From: Cornus controversa
Taxonomy: Eukaryota; Streptophyta; Magnoliopsida; Cornales; Cornaceae
Assembly (NCBI GenBank): GCA_026545225.1
Contig: CM048846.1
Span: 13,913,975-13,977,974, forward strand
Direction: 5' to 3'
DNA: 64,000 nucleotides
How positions within the stretch are numbered: position 1 is the first letter of the stretch; each line of letters opens with the position of its first letter. Made by a program: the position numbers and the translations under genes. Shown piece after piece: positions 1-11,654 of the stretch. Under the pieces are notes generated by a model that saw only the letters and a list, made by a program, of their open reading frames with translations, had not been told where the DNA came from and did not search any database.

Positions 1-446
1 CAAATTTCAGCATGTCACACACATATTATCTATGATTGGCTTGGTTTGGCAGGTTAACGTTATTAATGGCCATGCGCTTGTACCTTGATTCTCATGAGAG
101 TTTTTAAAGAACAACCAATTCTTATAGTCGCGGCCTCACAACAGCTCCCACTTAAGTGAATCCTCCAAGGATATATATGACCTATACCCTACAAGAGTAT
201 GCCCGCCTCGGATTCATTCAGGGTAATGCTCTTCCTAACGTTACATAACACAACACGATGTCATAGGGATGGGTAAGAGAGAATCTTTGTAAGAAACCTC
301 CCAAATAAAAGAGTGTTGTAAATGAGTCATGCAATGCAGATTGTTTTTACTCATTGAACCTTTTTCATAGGATCTCCAATCACAAAGGATAGGTTACCTT
401 TGTAGGTGACTCCCTTAGGGGCTTAGGCCCATCCCCCTCGACATGT
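1..446 (-). mobile_element. 3' tail and probable LTR remnant of a copia element
   Basis: This stretch lies directly downstream (minus strand) of the copia RNase H relic at 447-1012, where the polypurine tract and 3' LTR of that element would be. On the minus strand a G-rich run (AGGGGGATGGGCC near 423-440) follows the end of the reading frame, which suits a polypurine tract. No second LTR is in the window, so the LTR boundary cannot be fixed. No gene is seen here. Confidence 0.45.
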
Positions 447-1012
447 CTAAGACCCCTTGGTCAATTGGTCAGTTATATTCTTTTTTGAATTAATATATTC
501 CAACGAGATAATGTCTCTATTCAATAGGCTTCTTACAGACTTGTATCTTACTTGAATATATCTATTCATCTTTTTATTTGTATGAGACTGTTTCACTAGG
601 TCTATAACAATTTTACAATCACAATGTATGGATATAGCTGATATTGGTTTGTCTACTATTGGTATATCTAATAATAAGTTCTTAACCCAATCTACTTCAG
701 TACAGGTTCTGTCTAATGCTATAAGCTCAGACTCCATAGTACTTCTAGATATTATAGTTTATTTTTTCGAACCCCAAGATATTGCAGCTCCACCTAAAAG
801 AAATATATAACCACTAGTAGATTTTATATTTATATTATCAGTTATCCAATTTGCACCACTATATCCCTCAACTACATTAGGAAAACCTTAATAACTTAGT
901 GACTTCTCTATAGTTCCTTTAAGATATTTAAAAACTCTTGCTAATGCCTCCCAATGATCCTTACTCGGGTTATGAGTGTATCTACTAAGTCTCCAAACAA
1001 CATATGCAATAA
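447..1012 (-). pseudogene. Ty1/copia RNase H domain, broken
   Basis: Minus-strand translation reads through the C-terminal RNase H of a copia polyprotein: IAYVVWRLSRYTHNPSKDHW, then [27 protein letters not shown], a stop, STMESELIALDRTCTEVDW and a final KNITDQLTKG. RNase H removes the RNA strand during reverse transcription. Only this end of pol survives; upstream sequence changes to gypsy LTR at about 1013. In-frame stops show it is dead. The family call is strong; the lineage within copia is not resolved. Confidence 0.85.
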
Positions 1013-2100
1013 CTCTTCCGGTTACCATCTATCTTGCACAAGGTTAAGGTCTTTCAACCCCAAGGGGATATGTTCCCCCTCTCTTTCCCATGAGTCATTT
1101 TTGAGAATTCACCCTACACACTTGCACCAATCATGTCGCGTTTTACACATACATTCTCACGTCTCAATGCATTTCACCCAATTCATGTCCTATATTCATT
1201 CTAGCATGTAATGCAAGAATTTATAATGGTACACATATACATTCAAATCCAAAAATTAGGTTTTTCAATTAATTCCCCCAAAATCCCACATATACAATAA
1301 TGTCCTAATTCATACACTCAAGCAATTTATGCATTATACAACATACATCAATCATTTTGAATTTAAAGAGACATTCATCATCACTTCAATTCAACAATTC
1401 ATCCACAAAATCTCATATAGTCATATATAATATGAAATCCTAAATTTTATGCCTAAAACGTGAAATTTAACCCTGAAATGTAAGACACAACACACACCCC
1501 TACCTCAATAGCTATAGTTTCAAGTTGTTCCTTACTTTTACCCAAAAATCAACTTTCTTCGAAATTAATTCCGAATGAATCAATCTCGAGCCCTTAGTGC
1601 ATAGATTGTTTCTCTCTTCTTCGGCATCGCCCAATTCTCACTCTAAGGTCTTCTAATTCAACGGAGAAGTGAAGAAAAATATGTTGCTATATATATATAT
1701 ATAACGAATGATGAGAATGAGAAATGAGGCTTGGCATTCTTTCTTGCTATTTATAGAATTTAACCTACACTTATTTACAAAAATACCATTACCTTTTCAC
1801 TAAACCTCCCCGGACTTGTTTTCTGAATTCCGTAACTCCAATTGACAAAAAATCAATTTTGTAGTGCGTCAAATATTTTATTTAAGCTGTCCTCCAAATT
1901 TGGAGTCATTCCAACACTTTCGAATTTCTAGGCCCACGGGGCCTACATCCTGGGTCAACCGGACCTAAAAAAGTTAACTTTTTTTCAGCACTCCGAAAAT
2001 TTCTCAAAACACTTATACAAGTCTCTAAACATGTATTTTACATTTAAAGCATTAATATGACAATAAATGAAAATGACACAAAATTGGACAAAAGTTGTCA
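1013..2100 (-). mobile_element. Partial Ty3/gypsy LTR (3' LTR of the chromodomain element)
   Basis: On the minus strand the LTR begins TGACAACTTTTGTCC at 2100, just after the chromodomain reading frame ends. A TATA-like CTATAAATAG lies near 1750 on the minus strand, followed by a pyrimidine-rich leader. The part around 2020-2060 matches the start of the plus-strand solo LTR at 22623 (shared AAATGTAAAATACATGTTT), so both belong to one LTR lineage. The distal end is cut off at about 1013 by the copia fragment. Confidence 0.7.
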
Positions 2101-2363
2101 CGGTTCTTACCCAACTTAAAAAGATTTTGTCCCTAAAATCAGGCCATACCTGAAGGAAACAAGTCTGGATACTTAGAACGTACTTCCTGATCCCACTCCC
2201 AAGTAGCCTTCTCAACGTTATGATGATGCCACAAAATCATGACCAACAGAATGGTCTTACCCCTCAAAACTTGCTCTCTAGCATCAAGAATCTATACTGG
2301 TCTCTCCTCATAGGTGACATCCTCATCGACCTCAACGTCTACCCAACTCAAGACATGTGATGG
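2101..2363 (-). pseudogene. Ty3/gypsy integrase C-terminus with chromodomain, truncated
   Basis: Minus-strand translation gives EERPVQILDAREQVLRGKTI, LLVMILWHHHNVEKATWEWD and QEVRSKYPDLF. This is the chromodomain-like tail of chromovirus integrases, with the aromatic/acidic pattern W..H....ATWE and a final YPDLF. The domain steers integration toward chromatin marks. Upstream pol is missing: at 2364 the sequence jumps into an unrelated LTR, so only the last ~85 codons of the polyprotein remain. A short G-rich run before the LTR at 2100 suits a polypurine tract. Confidence 0.85.
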
Positions 2364-2906
2364 TCCCTCTAATTTTAGAAAATAAAATCCAGAATAGAAG
2401 AGTAGAAGAATGCTCTTGGGAGGAAAAAGTAGACAAGAAAATAAAACAACTTACTTATACTTTAGCCATGGTGGCTTCATCACTCCCTTGAGAAGGATGT
2501 TTACGCTTGCATATTAATAGAAAACAAACAAATAGAAATGAAACTACTACTCATCATTGAATCAATAAAATAATTACACTATTTTTTTATATAATTTCTC
2601 TACAATTTTCTAACTCCCTTCACCATCCCCTAAGAGCCCCTATTTATAGAGTTAGAGAGGAATGGTTTAGGTGGGAAAATTTTAAAATACAAAATTCAAA
2701 AAACAAAAATACAAAATACAAAATACAAAATTTAAAAACAAAAATTCAAAATAAAAATTTTGAATTTAAATATCTAATATTTGATCTCCTTATCTTTCAT
2801 TTGAATTCTGGACTACAGACGTGGCTGTGCAAAAAGTATATTTTACAAAGTTTTGAACTTGAGACCTCTTGTGAAGTAGATTGCACAGAATATCATCTCT
2901 ACTACA
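2364..2906 (-). repeat. Left (3') LTR of the tRNA-Asp-primed element, truncated
   Basis: This is a near-identical direct repeat of 6497-7040. It starts abruptly at 2364 next to the gypsy chromodomain, so it lacks the part of the LTR that corresponds to 6001-6496. Confidence 0.8.
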
Positions 2907-5900
2907 ATTCTTCTGATGTTTATTTTTGGCTATATATATATCCTTTTTAGGCCTTTTCTGCTGCTTTTCTTCTTATTTAGAAATCAACCCCTATAAAACA
3001 TAAAATATAAAGATCAGAACATTTAAATAAAGTAAAAGAGTAATTAAAGACTTATTTTGAGATATAAAATAACATGTTTTGTGCACTTATCAAATTACCC
3101 CTAAACGAGCTTTTGCTAGTCCTCTAGCAAATACAAGCAAAAGATGTTAGAGCACAAAACTGCTAGTTTTATTTAACTCCTAACTAAAGATGCCACTTTC
3201 GCAGGCTGCTTCGATTACATTTACCATATGCAATAAGGCCTTAAACCCCTAGGTTACCCCTAGTGGACAAGCTATAGCCTCGTGAGGGTTTCAATGATGA
3301 TACCCATAAACATCAAAAAATGGTAATTAACACTCAAAGATTTTTTTTCTCTATTAATGTGTATAAATCAAGAATAACTCAATAATTCTACTTTAGTGCG
3401 TAATAAAAATTAAAAGAAAAGATTAAATACTATTCAAAAGTTAAAAATTTTCATTATTATTCTTGACTTAGAGTGTGTGTGTGAATAATTCTCAATTTTA
3501 AAGCAACTGCATTTCAGATTTACTTAGAAAATTAGCTTTGATTTCAAATCTCACTTATGATATTTCACTCAAAATTGAACACTAAGAGATTGGCTAATTT
3601 TTCACTCAAGTATATGTGAGTAGAATAATGTAGAACAAATGCAAATTATCTCACATATTTTTCAATGAAGAACGAATTTTTCAAGAAAATGAATATGGTC
3701 TCATGAAAGGAATATCAAATATTAAGAATTTATACCACACAATAATATAACTCAGTCATGTCCATATCTGAACTATACTATCCTTAAGATCAAAAGGGAC
3801 TTTTATTAGGATGTAACTTTAAGTAAAAGGAAGATAAAAAAAGTGATAATGATAATGGTAAGGTTTATTCGAGAATGCTTTAGAAGAACTAAGTTTATTC
3901 GAGAATGCTTGGGAAGAACTAACTCATAAGAGCATATTGCTTTCAACTTTTTCTTCCAAATTTTTTTTCAATTGAATGCTTTTTGTTTCATTTTTTTTTA
4001 TATACACTTCTCAAAATCTCATCAACAATTATACTCCCTATTTTTTTTTCTTTTTCTTTCTTTTTTTTTTTCACCCGCTTGTACATTGATCACATCCATT
4101 CTCGAAAAACCTAAAAATGGTTATAAAAGAAAGGCTGGACCAAAAAGCTTCACTGATTATCACATCCATTCTCAAAAACCTGTAAAAAAAAATATAGTTA
4201 TAAAAGAAAGAATGGGCAAAAATTTCAACTGGTTAACAAGTGGTAATTCATAACTAAGAAAAAAAAATGAAATGCTCAAACAATGAAAGATGGCCTAAAA
4301 TCATTTCTGAAGGATAGGTATAGTTCTTTAACACACATGAGCTCAAAAAAAGCAAATTATGTGGCATAATATGGTGAATTCTTAATATTTGACCAAAAGA
4401 TTGAAATAATGAGACTAATCAACAAAATTATGTGGATTTCAAGAAAAAACAGAGTAATTAGCATATAACCCTCAAAATAAAAAGAATGGTACAATTCTTC
4501 ACTGGGTTAAATCTCCACTTTTATTCGTCAAATCTTTAACATGCAATCACTTATCAATTTCAAATCGTATTACGGGCTTTAGTGAATTTTGTTTTTTCTG
4601 AGTTTTAGAAATTCATGAAATTGTTCTAACTAAAAGATAGGATAAAATCTTAACTTTTAAGAACTTATAAATGTATTAAAGCTTAAAGATTTTATTTTAA
4701 AATTTTATACACATTTAATATTTAAAAAAAATTAAATCATGGTGTGAAAATTACCATTATCACAAAACATTTTTCAAAAAATTGCAAATTCAACGCTTTT
4801 CTGAAAATTTAGAAATTTAATGTCATACCCCCAAACCTAAACTCAACATTGTCCGCAATGTTGAACAAAATAACAATTAAGCACAAATAGAAGGTTGGAA
4901 GAATATTACCTTAATCAGAATGAATTGATTTGCTTTAACTTTCCATTAAACAAAAATGAAGCATTAATAATCCCATGAAAAGTTCAATATGATGCATGGA
5001 AAATTGCAAATTTTTTTTTTTTGTTTTTCAACAAATAAATACAACTCCTATTATATATATTTTTTTGTTAGAATAACTCGAGGATTACCGGTTAAGGTCT
5101 GCCAACAACACAACCAGGAAAGTTCCCAGGAAAGTGTGGAGAGGCACTTGGCCTGCTTAATGACGATACGTCCACACTCCTTAGACAGAACTTTTCCTAA
5201 ACATTGTAAAGTTGGAAGGTGCTCACTGGAGTTACCAAGAGTTAACTCTTTCCAAGAGGGTCTTACAAGCTTTTTGTACACCCTATGGCCAATGTCTAAT
5301 TGATTTTAAATTAAATTAGGCTTGGGCTTTGACAAATGCTTGAATTTTATGATTTGTGGGCCACAGAAACGGGTGATGAAATCCCGATCGTATCTTGTTG
5401 GGGTGCTTGCCCTTAAGTATCTTATGCAAATGCTAATTTATAAATGCACAAACAAAATAAGCAATAAAAATAATAAAGAAAAATGAGTGAGTGTGTGGTC
5501 TTTCTTCTTTTTTTTTTTTTTTTGAAACAAAAAGAATAACAAAAAAAATAATAATAAAAAATAAAATAAAGTTGAAGAAAGTGTGACCCTAGGGAGATTT
5601 CTAAGTTATTCTATCCTAGAGTTCACATGCTAAAGTTATCAACCTAAAAAAAATTATGTTTTCTTAATGTAAAAAGGAAAAAAAAATTGATGTAAAAGAA
5701 TTAGGTACTTACCTGGATGACGTTATTATTTCCCATGTAAGAGCAACGGATGGTGGCATCTATAGAAGAAGTGCATCATAAGAACCTGTCATGGAAAAAA
5801 AATATATAAAAATATTATATTTTTTTCTTTTTTTTTTTTTTCAAGAAGAAAAAAAAAATAATAATAATAAAAGAAACAAAAACTATAATAAATAAAAATA

Positions 5901-5985
5901 GAAGGGAGGGAAAGAAAGTTAGGGTGGGCTCCCAAAAAAAATTGTAGTCTTGAATATTTGGGCTTCGAATTCTCAAACTTGATTT

Positions 5986-5998
5986 GGCAACGGCGCCA
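5986..5998 (-). other. Primer-binding site, tRNA-Asp type
   Basis: The minus strand reads TGGCGCCGTTGCC. This matches the complement of the 3' end of plant tRNA-Asp including CCA, the primer used by Athila/Tat-type gypsy elements. Spacing of two bases from the LTR end is normal. Confidence 0.8.
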
Positions 5999-6000
5999 TT

Positions 6001-7040
6001 TGACGGGTGTAGAATAGTGGATGTTTGTCGTTACTTTTCTACACTTCATGCAAAAAAAATAATAAAACCTGCAAAAACTTTACTAAAAACTGTATAGTAG
6101 TAAGCAGGGTCGAACCACTCTCAAGTGAGAATCAGTAACAAATCTAAATTTCAAAACCTAAATCTCTTGAGATGAAAAATGAATATTTAAAAAATAAAAT
6201 TCTGATTTTTTATTTAATAATAAAAACTAATATTAAATGTCTTAGATCAAATGATGGGACAAATCTCAAGGAAAGAGAATTCACCACCATAGATCCATAT
6301 AAATAAAGTTTTTTTTTTATATTCTTATCTAGTTTTTTCTCCAATAATCAATACACTTCACCAATCCAATTAGAACTTGGAAAGATGAATGAAAATATGG
6401 AATAAAAAAGAATGACTTGATTATGATGCACATTGGCTAGGTAAACAGAGGTAGACATTTTTCGAATTACCATTATTTGGCAAACACGAAGAATCCTCCC
6501 TCTAATTTTAGAAAATAAAATCTAGAATAGAAGAGTAGAAGAATGCTCTTGGGAGGAAAAAGTAGACCAGAAAATAAAACAACTTACTTATAGTTCAGCC
6601 ATGGTGGCTTCATCACTCCCTTGAGAAGGATGTTTACGCTTGCATATTAATAGAAAACAAACAAATAGAAATGAAACTACTACTCATCATTGAATCAATA
6701 AAACAATTACACTATTTTTTTCTATAATTTCTCTACAATTTTCTAACTCCCTTCACCATCCCCTAAGAGCCCCTATTTATAGAGTTAGAGAGGAATGGTT
6801 TAGGTGAGAAAATTTTAAAATACAAAATTCAAAAAACAAAAATACAAAATACAAAATACAAAATTTAAAAACAAAAATTCAAAATAAAAAATTTTGAATT
6901 TAAATATCTAATATTTGATCTCCTTATCTTTCATTTGAATTCTGGACTGCAGACGTGGCTGTGCAAAAAGTATATTTTACAAAGTTTTGAACTTGAGACC
7001 TCTTGTGAAGTAAATTGCACAGAATACCATCTCTCCTACA
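6001..7040 (-). repeat. Right (5') LTR of the tRNA-Asp-primed element
   Basis: On the minus strand it starts TGTAGGAGAGATGG at 7040 and ends CACCCGTCA at 6001. Two bases then separate it from the primer site. A minus-strand TATA box lies near 6778. The six bases beyond 7040 (ATTCTT) also follow the left copy, so the outer edge could be 7046. Confidence 0.7.
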
Positions 7041-7046
7041 ATTCTT

Positions 7047-8709
7047 TAAAGGCATGTGCAAACTTTTTAAAGGCGGTGGAAAACTGCCTTTAATAATTTC
7101 AAAAATGCTTAAAATATTTTTTCAAGGTGGTTATTTAGGTCTTAAAAGTTTCATTATTCGAGACGGTTTTAATACATCATAGAAGTGTAATTATTTAGGG
7201 CGGCCAGTTATTGCCTTAAAATCTCAATTATTAAGGGCGGTTAGTTTCCGCCTTAAAAGGTGTTAAAATTTTAAGATGATTTTTGCCCGCCTTAAAAGCT
7301 AAACCTCATAATATTCAGGATGGCTTTGGCCCGCCTTAAAAGCTGAACCTCATATTATTAAGGGCAGCCATTGTCCGCCTTAAAAGGTTTTTTTTTTAAT
7401 AAATATTTCTTTTTCTAATGACTTTCATCCCCAATCCAAAAACCTGTGATGCCATACAATACCAACATCCAATTTGCATCTAAAGCTAACACATTCAAAA
7501 TGAAATTCAACCCAAAAACACAATATGAATGACTTTCATCGATTTCAACCCAAAAGTATATGCTTCCATACAATATCAATATCTAATTTGCATCCCTTCA
7601 AAGCTTGCACATTCAAATGATTTAGTATGCTTATAAATTACAACCATTAACAAATATTGCTAGATATAGTGAACATCTAAAAGGCATTCTAGCTATCATA
7701 AATGAACTCAAGCAAAACACTAAACTTGAAGACGGTGTTTAGAGGCAATCGAAGCAAAATCTCAGTTACAAGGTCATCGCAGTGTAACACAACATCCACA
7801 CTGCTGCTACTGTGCTAGTTCATTATCCTAGAAGTTAAGGAGAGAGGGTCAATAGAGCAAGTACAATAGGAGAGAAAGCACAAAAAGATCAATAAATAAA
7901 GGCAAAAAATTAATAATAAAAAAATAGTGTGACGATAGAAATAATCTGAATAAAAATAAAGTAATTGTAACAAATAGAAAAATCAAAAAGTTTAATTGTA
8001 AGTTTTAACCAAACTGAAAATTCTGAACTATTGAGTTTTTACCAAAAAAACAAAAAAGGAAGAAGAAAATTCTGAACCTACAAATCAAAACATAACTAAT
8101 CTCACACAACAAATGGAAATTACGCCACAAACTCTAAACAAAATTATCAAAATTCAACCTTGACAGAGTAATCCACTAAAACAATTATCCATGGGGAAGT
8201 TCATTTTCCTATAATTCTATTGATAACTCAAAGCCAAACTATTCCAATTATTTGCATACATTCAGAAGGTGTGACAGAGTGAATGTGTTGCATGTATATA
8301 TGTGCCCAATATACTCCAAACTATGAGATTGTAACTATGCTAGAACAAGCTTAATGTCACGCCCCGAATCTTAAAGATCCAGTGCATGAGAAACATTTGT
8401 TTAGTTACTGTGGGTATGTCGCACGAAACATTTCGCTCACAAAATTTAGATAATTAAAGGCGGTGAGGCATTGTCTTTAAATATTTGTTTAGTTATATCG
8501 GTTCAAAACTGCCTTTAATAATATGATTATCTAAGGCGCTTTTAGTCCGTCCTGGAAACTATTTTTTATTGCAGGCCATTAAAGCCCGCCTTAATAATGT
8601 ATTTTTTTATAACATGCCATGCGGGCCTGTTATAAAAAGTAACTTTTAAGACGGGCTATGCGGGCCCGCCTTAAAAAGTCTGCAATAAAAAACTAATTTT
8701 CTTGTAGTG
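7047..8709. mobile_element. CACTA (CMC/EnSpm) transposon, right end and subterminal region
   Basis: The right border at 8709 reads, on the minus strand, CACTACAAGAAAATTAG, the standard CACTA-superfamily terminus. Short subterminal repeats of the type AAGGGCGG...CCGCCTTAAAA in both orientations fill 7047-7400 and 8455-8690, as expected for transposase-binding arrays. The middle (7440-8440) has no transposase frame, so this is a non-autonomous copy. The left terminus is missing: the sequence runs into the LTR element at about 7046, which evidently inserted into or replaced that end. Confidence 0.8.
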
Positions 8710-10180
8710 TCACCTCCTATCTCTTCCCCTCCTCTCTCTCTCTCCACCCACTGTGGCTACCACAACCACCATCCCTCTTATCTCTCTTTGTTTTCTCTCC
8801 TCTCTTCACCCACCGTCACCGCCACTCCCATCATCTTCTCCACCCACCGTCGGCACCAGCGTAACCTCCCTTTTTCCACCTCACCCAACCACCAGACAGT
8901 AGGGCTCACAGCTACACTACCAACATCTATTTGATGATGTTTTTGGTGGATCCTTTTCTTTTAGAAGAAAACCAATTTTGAGTTTTGATTGATGTATTGA
9001 GGAAGTAACATAAGGGATGAATTGATGCAAAATGGAACGAAAAGTTTGATGGTCTGTTTACAACTTTTCTCTTTCCATACAAAATATGTATATAGATTTA
9101 CAGATTATTATATATACCTATATATTTTAGGAATTTAGGATAGAGATTACAAACCCATTATATATATATAGATTTACAATCTATAACTTTACTCTTTGTT
9201 TATATATATATATATATATATACAGATTTTCAGATTACATACAATTGAAATATATATTCGTATATTAATTAGGATGGAAATTAATTGCTCGTTAGAAATC
9301 AAAAGACCCCCAAATGTTTTGAGTTTGCATGGATTGACTAAAAAGGATATGCTGGGAATGGAAATTGGTGGTGAAGCCCCCAATTGTTTCGAGTTTGCAT
9401 GGATTGACTAGAAAGGATATGTTGGGAATGGAAATTGGCAGTGAAGCTCTGGTGACTAGGAACAGTGTTGGTGGTGGTAACCCATATCTCTCTTTATTTT
9501 GCTCTTCAGGAATTCTCTCAGGGGAAAAAAATCACATTATTTTAAAAGACCCATCAACTATGGTTATATATTATCAATTTTGTCGTCCATTGATGCGGAA
9601 CACCTCCATTTGTGTCTAGCATGACATCTAATAATCCAAATCATAGGTATGTCAATTGCACTACCAATGACGATGAATGTGCATGATGATATGGATTTGG
9701 AAGAAAGATTTAGATGACCAAGAAAATAGCTCAAGAAATTGTCAATGATCCCCATTTGTTCACGTACTCATACACTATATGTGGCATTTTGAAATTCAAA
9801 GTACAAATTTACAATTATTTTTGCATAATTTTAATTTGAACAAACCTAACCATAATGTCGGTGGCTTTGATGGGAATGGAATTGAAGGTGGTGGTTGGTG
9901 GAGAAAGAGAGGTGCTGGCAGTGGTGGTTTGTCCTAAAGTGTGATATTTTCATAAATAAATGTCATTATAAAGGTTAGTAAAGTAATATTAAATTCAGGG
10001 AGGGGCATTTTGGTCAAATCGCTCATTTTTTTGGACAGAGGGAGATAATAGTAGCAAGTGAGCAAGCCTCAAGGAACACAATGCAAGAAATTTGAAAAGT
10101 TTCATCCGAGTGTAATTAGGTCAAATCTTAGGGGAGTTTTGACATGAATCGGGAAAAAAAGACCCAAGACCTAGAAAAAA
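8710..10180. other. Unassigned sequence with CT-rich tract, (TA)n run and a tandem duplication
   Basis: This region holds a pyrimidine-rich stretch (8712-8900), a TA microsatellite (about 9200-9225) and a 70-bp tandem duplication (9301-9450). No conserved domain or intact gene was recognised. Confidence 0.5.
9301..9450 (+). repeat. 70-bp tandem duplication, coding-like
   Basis: GAGTTTGCATGGATTGACTA occurs at 9321 and again at 9391, with matching flanks. Because 70 is not a multiple of three, the two units read the same peptide type (KKDMLGMEIGGEAP / RKDMLGMEIGSEA) in different frames. The source gene is unknown. Confidence 0.7.
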
Positions 10181-10239
10181 AAGTATACTATGCAAAAAAA
10201 AAAAAGGCCCCAAAAAAAGTTATCTAATTATCTACTTTG

Positions 10240-10525
10240 ACAAACCCCCCCCCCCCCCCACCCCCGGCGCCCCCCAAATATATATATATATCTTTGTTGA
10301 ATAAATTAGTTCTTTTGACAGGACCCAGAAAAAGAAGTATAGTACGCAAAAAAAAAAAGGGACCCAATAAAAATTATATCTGTTGAATAAATTATCTCTT
10401 TTGACGGATTCCTAAAAAAAGAAAGTATCCAAAAAAGGTTATCTTTGTTGATTAAATTATCTTTCTTGATATAACCCAAATATATATTTGTTGAATAAAT
10501 TATCTCTTTTGACAAGACCAAAAAA
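10240..10525 (+). repeat. Poly-C tract and degenerate ~60-bp tandem repeats
   Basis: A C-rich run (10245-10275) is followed by a short TA run and several degenerate units built on TTGTTGAATAAATTATCTCT plus TTTGACA and a purine-rich AAAAAAGAAGTA segment. It is simple, satellite-like sequence with no coding potential. Confidence 0.65.
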
Positions 10526-10810
10526 AGAAGAAGTACTAAAGGAAGTAAAGAAGGTAAAAAATATTAAATTTTATAGTATAAAGGTTAGTTATGGTAGGAC
10601 AAAATAAGGGACAACGCATTAATGATTTTAGAGAACTTCTTATCATTTTTTTTAAAGAAAAATGTAAGTTGAGTCCAATCGGAGTAAAGGGGAGTGTGAA
10701 TATCGCCTCCCTATTTTATTACCTTTCTTTACTCATTGGAAGAGATATATTATTATTATATTACTTTTCTTTAGTGTTAGGAAGATATATAATAGTATTA
10801 TATTGGATTC

Positions 10811-11190
10811 TGTTATGTTGTGGCCTGAATTTTGCCTTGGTCTGGGTCGTGTTGCGACTCAAAAAAAAATTTATGACCCATTTTTTTCTTGCGGGTTTTG
10901 AACCCGGATTAGGACTCTCTTGTAGCCCTCCGATATATAAGAGCATCTAAGGGTTTGGAATGAGTAACAAGAGAAAACACCGAAAACGCAGAAAGAGAAT
11001 GAGAGCTAGGGTTTGGTTTTAAGACTTGTAATCTCTTAATTTTTGCATGGTGAAATCTTTCGCTGAATCTTTGTCATGGACATGGGCATATCGCCGAACC
11101 ACGTAAATTCTTGTGTTTTGTGTGTTGTGCTTGTTTTGTATTATGTCATGTTTTATGATTGTGCTTGGTTAGCGGTTGTTTTCCACAACA
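10811..11190 (+). mobile_element. Copia solo LTR
   Basis: The LTR starts TGTTATGTTGTGGCCTG and ends TTTTCCACAACA. It contains a TATA-like GATATATAAGAGC and the downstream motif GCCGAACCACGTAAAT. Flanking pentamers are GATTC and AATTC (four of five match). The same LTR family occurs at 60079-60463. No internal region adjoins, so it is a solo LTR. Confidence 0.75.
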
Positions 11191-11654
11191 AATTCTTTTA
11201 GTGTTGGGCAGAGTTATGATATTATTATAATGCCTTTGGGTAATTTTAGTAGGACTCATTTAGAAAGATCAGAAGTATTATTATATGACGTTTCTTTAGT
11301 TTTTGGAAGAGTTTAATATTATTTTATTAGGTTCGTTTTCTTGTGAAGAGTTGGTGCATTTAGGTAACTTTAGCAACTCTCATTTAGAGTATAAAAAGCA
11401 CATAAAAAATGCTATCATTTTTCAATATAAACTTACAATAGGGAGGCTTACCACAAAAGATTCGAGCTCCTCCTTTGGAGTGACAATTTAAGCAATTGCC
11501 TCGTATGAGGTGCTATTATGCATCTATACTAGAGACCAACACGACAACCATCAAAAAAAAAGAAAAAAAATAAAAGCTTTGATTCTTTTTGTCCACATGG
11601 AAAAAATGAATTAACAAAAAGAAAAGTTGGAACTATTAACTTGGAATTGGTCAG
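11191..11654. other. Intergenic, nothing recognised
   Basis: AT-rich sequence between two copia LTRs. No gene, RNA or repeat structure could be supported. Confidence 0.5.

Larger units (their letters stand above)
2364..7046 (-). mobile_element. Non-autonomous gypsy-like LTR element with tRNA-Asp-type primer site
   Basis: Two direct repeats, 2364-2906 and 6497-7040, match almost throughout and share a TATA-like box (minus-strand CTATAAATAGGGG near 2645 and 6778). Left of the right repeat is a minus-strand primer-binding site complementary to the 3' end of tRNA-Asp (5986-5998). This marks the true LTR edge at 6001, so the right LTR is about 1040 bp and the left copy lacks roughly 500 bp. The internal ~3.1 kb has no recognisable gag or pol. 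A minus-strand GCGGACAATGTTGAGTTTAG near 4836-4866, followed by a GGTTTGGGGG run, resembles the tract after the integrase of Tat/Athila elements. It is best seen as a deleted or LARD-like derivative. Confidence 0.75.

Noticed and set aside
5789-6049. Minus-strand frame of 86 codons
   Set aside because: It runs across A/T homopolymers and the tRNA-Asp primer site of an LTR element; no domain.
8707-8934. Open frame rich in Pro, Ser and His
   Set aside because: It is a CT-rich low-complexity tract just outside a CACTA end, with no conserved motif or splice context.
10591-10950. Plus-strand frame of 119 codons before and across the copia LTR
   Set aside because: It runs from AT-rich intergenic sequence into the solo LTR and has no domain.
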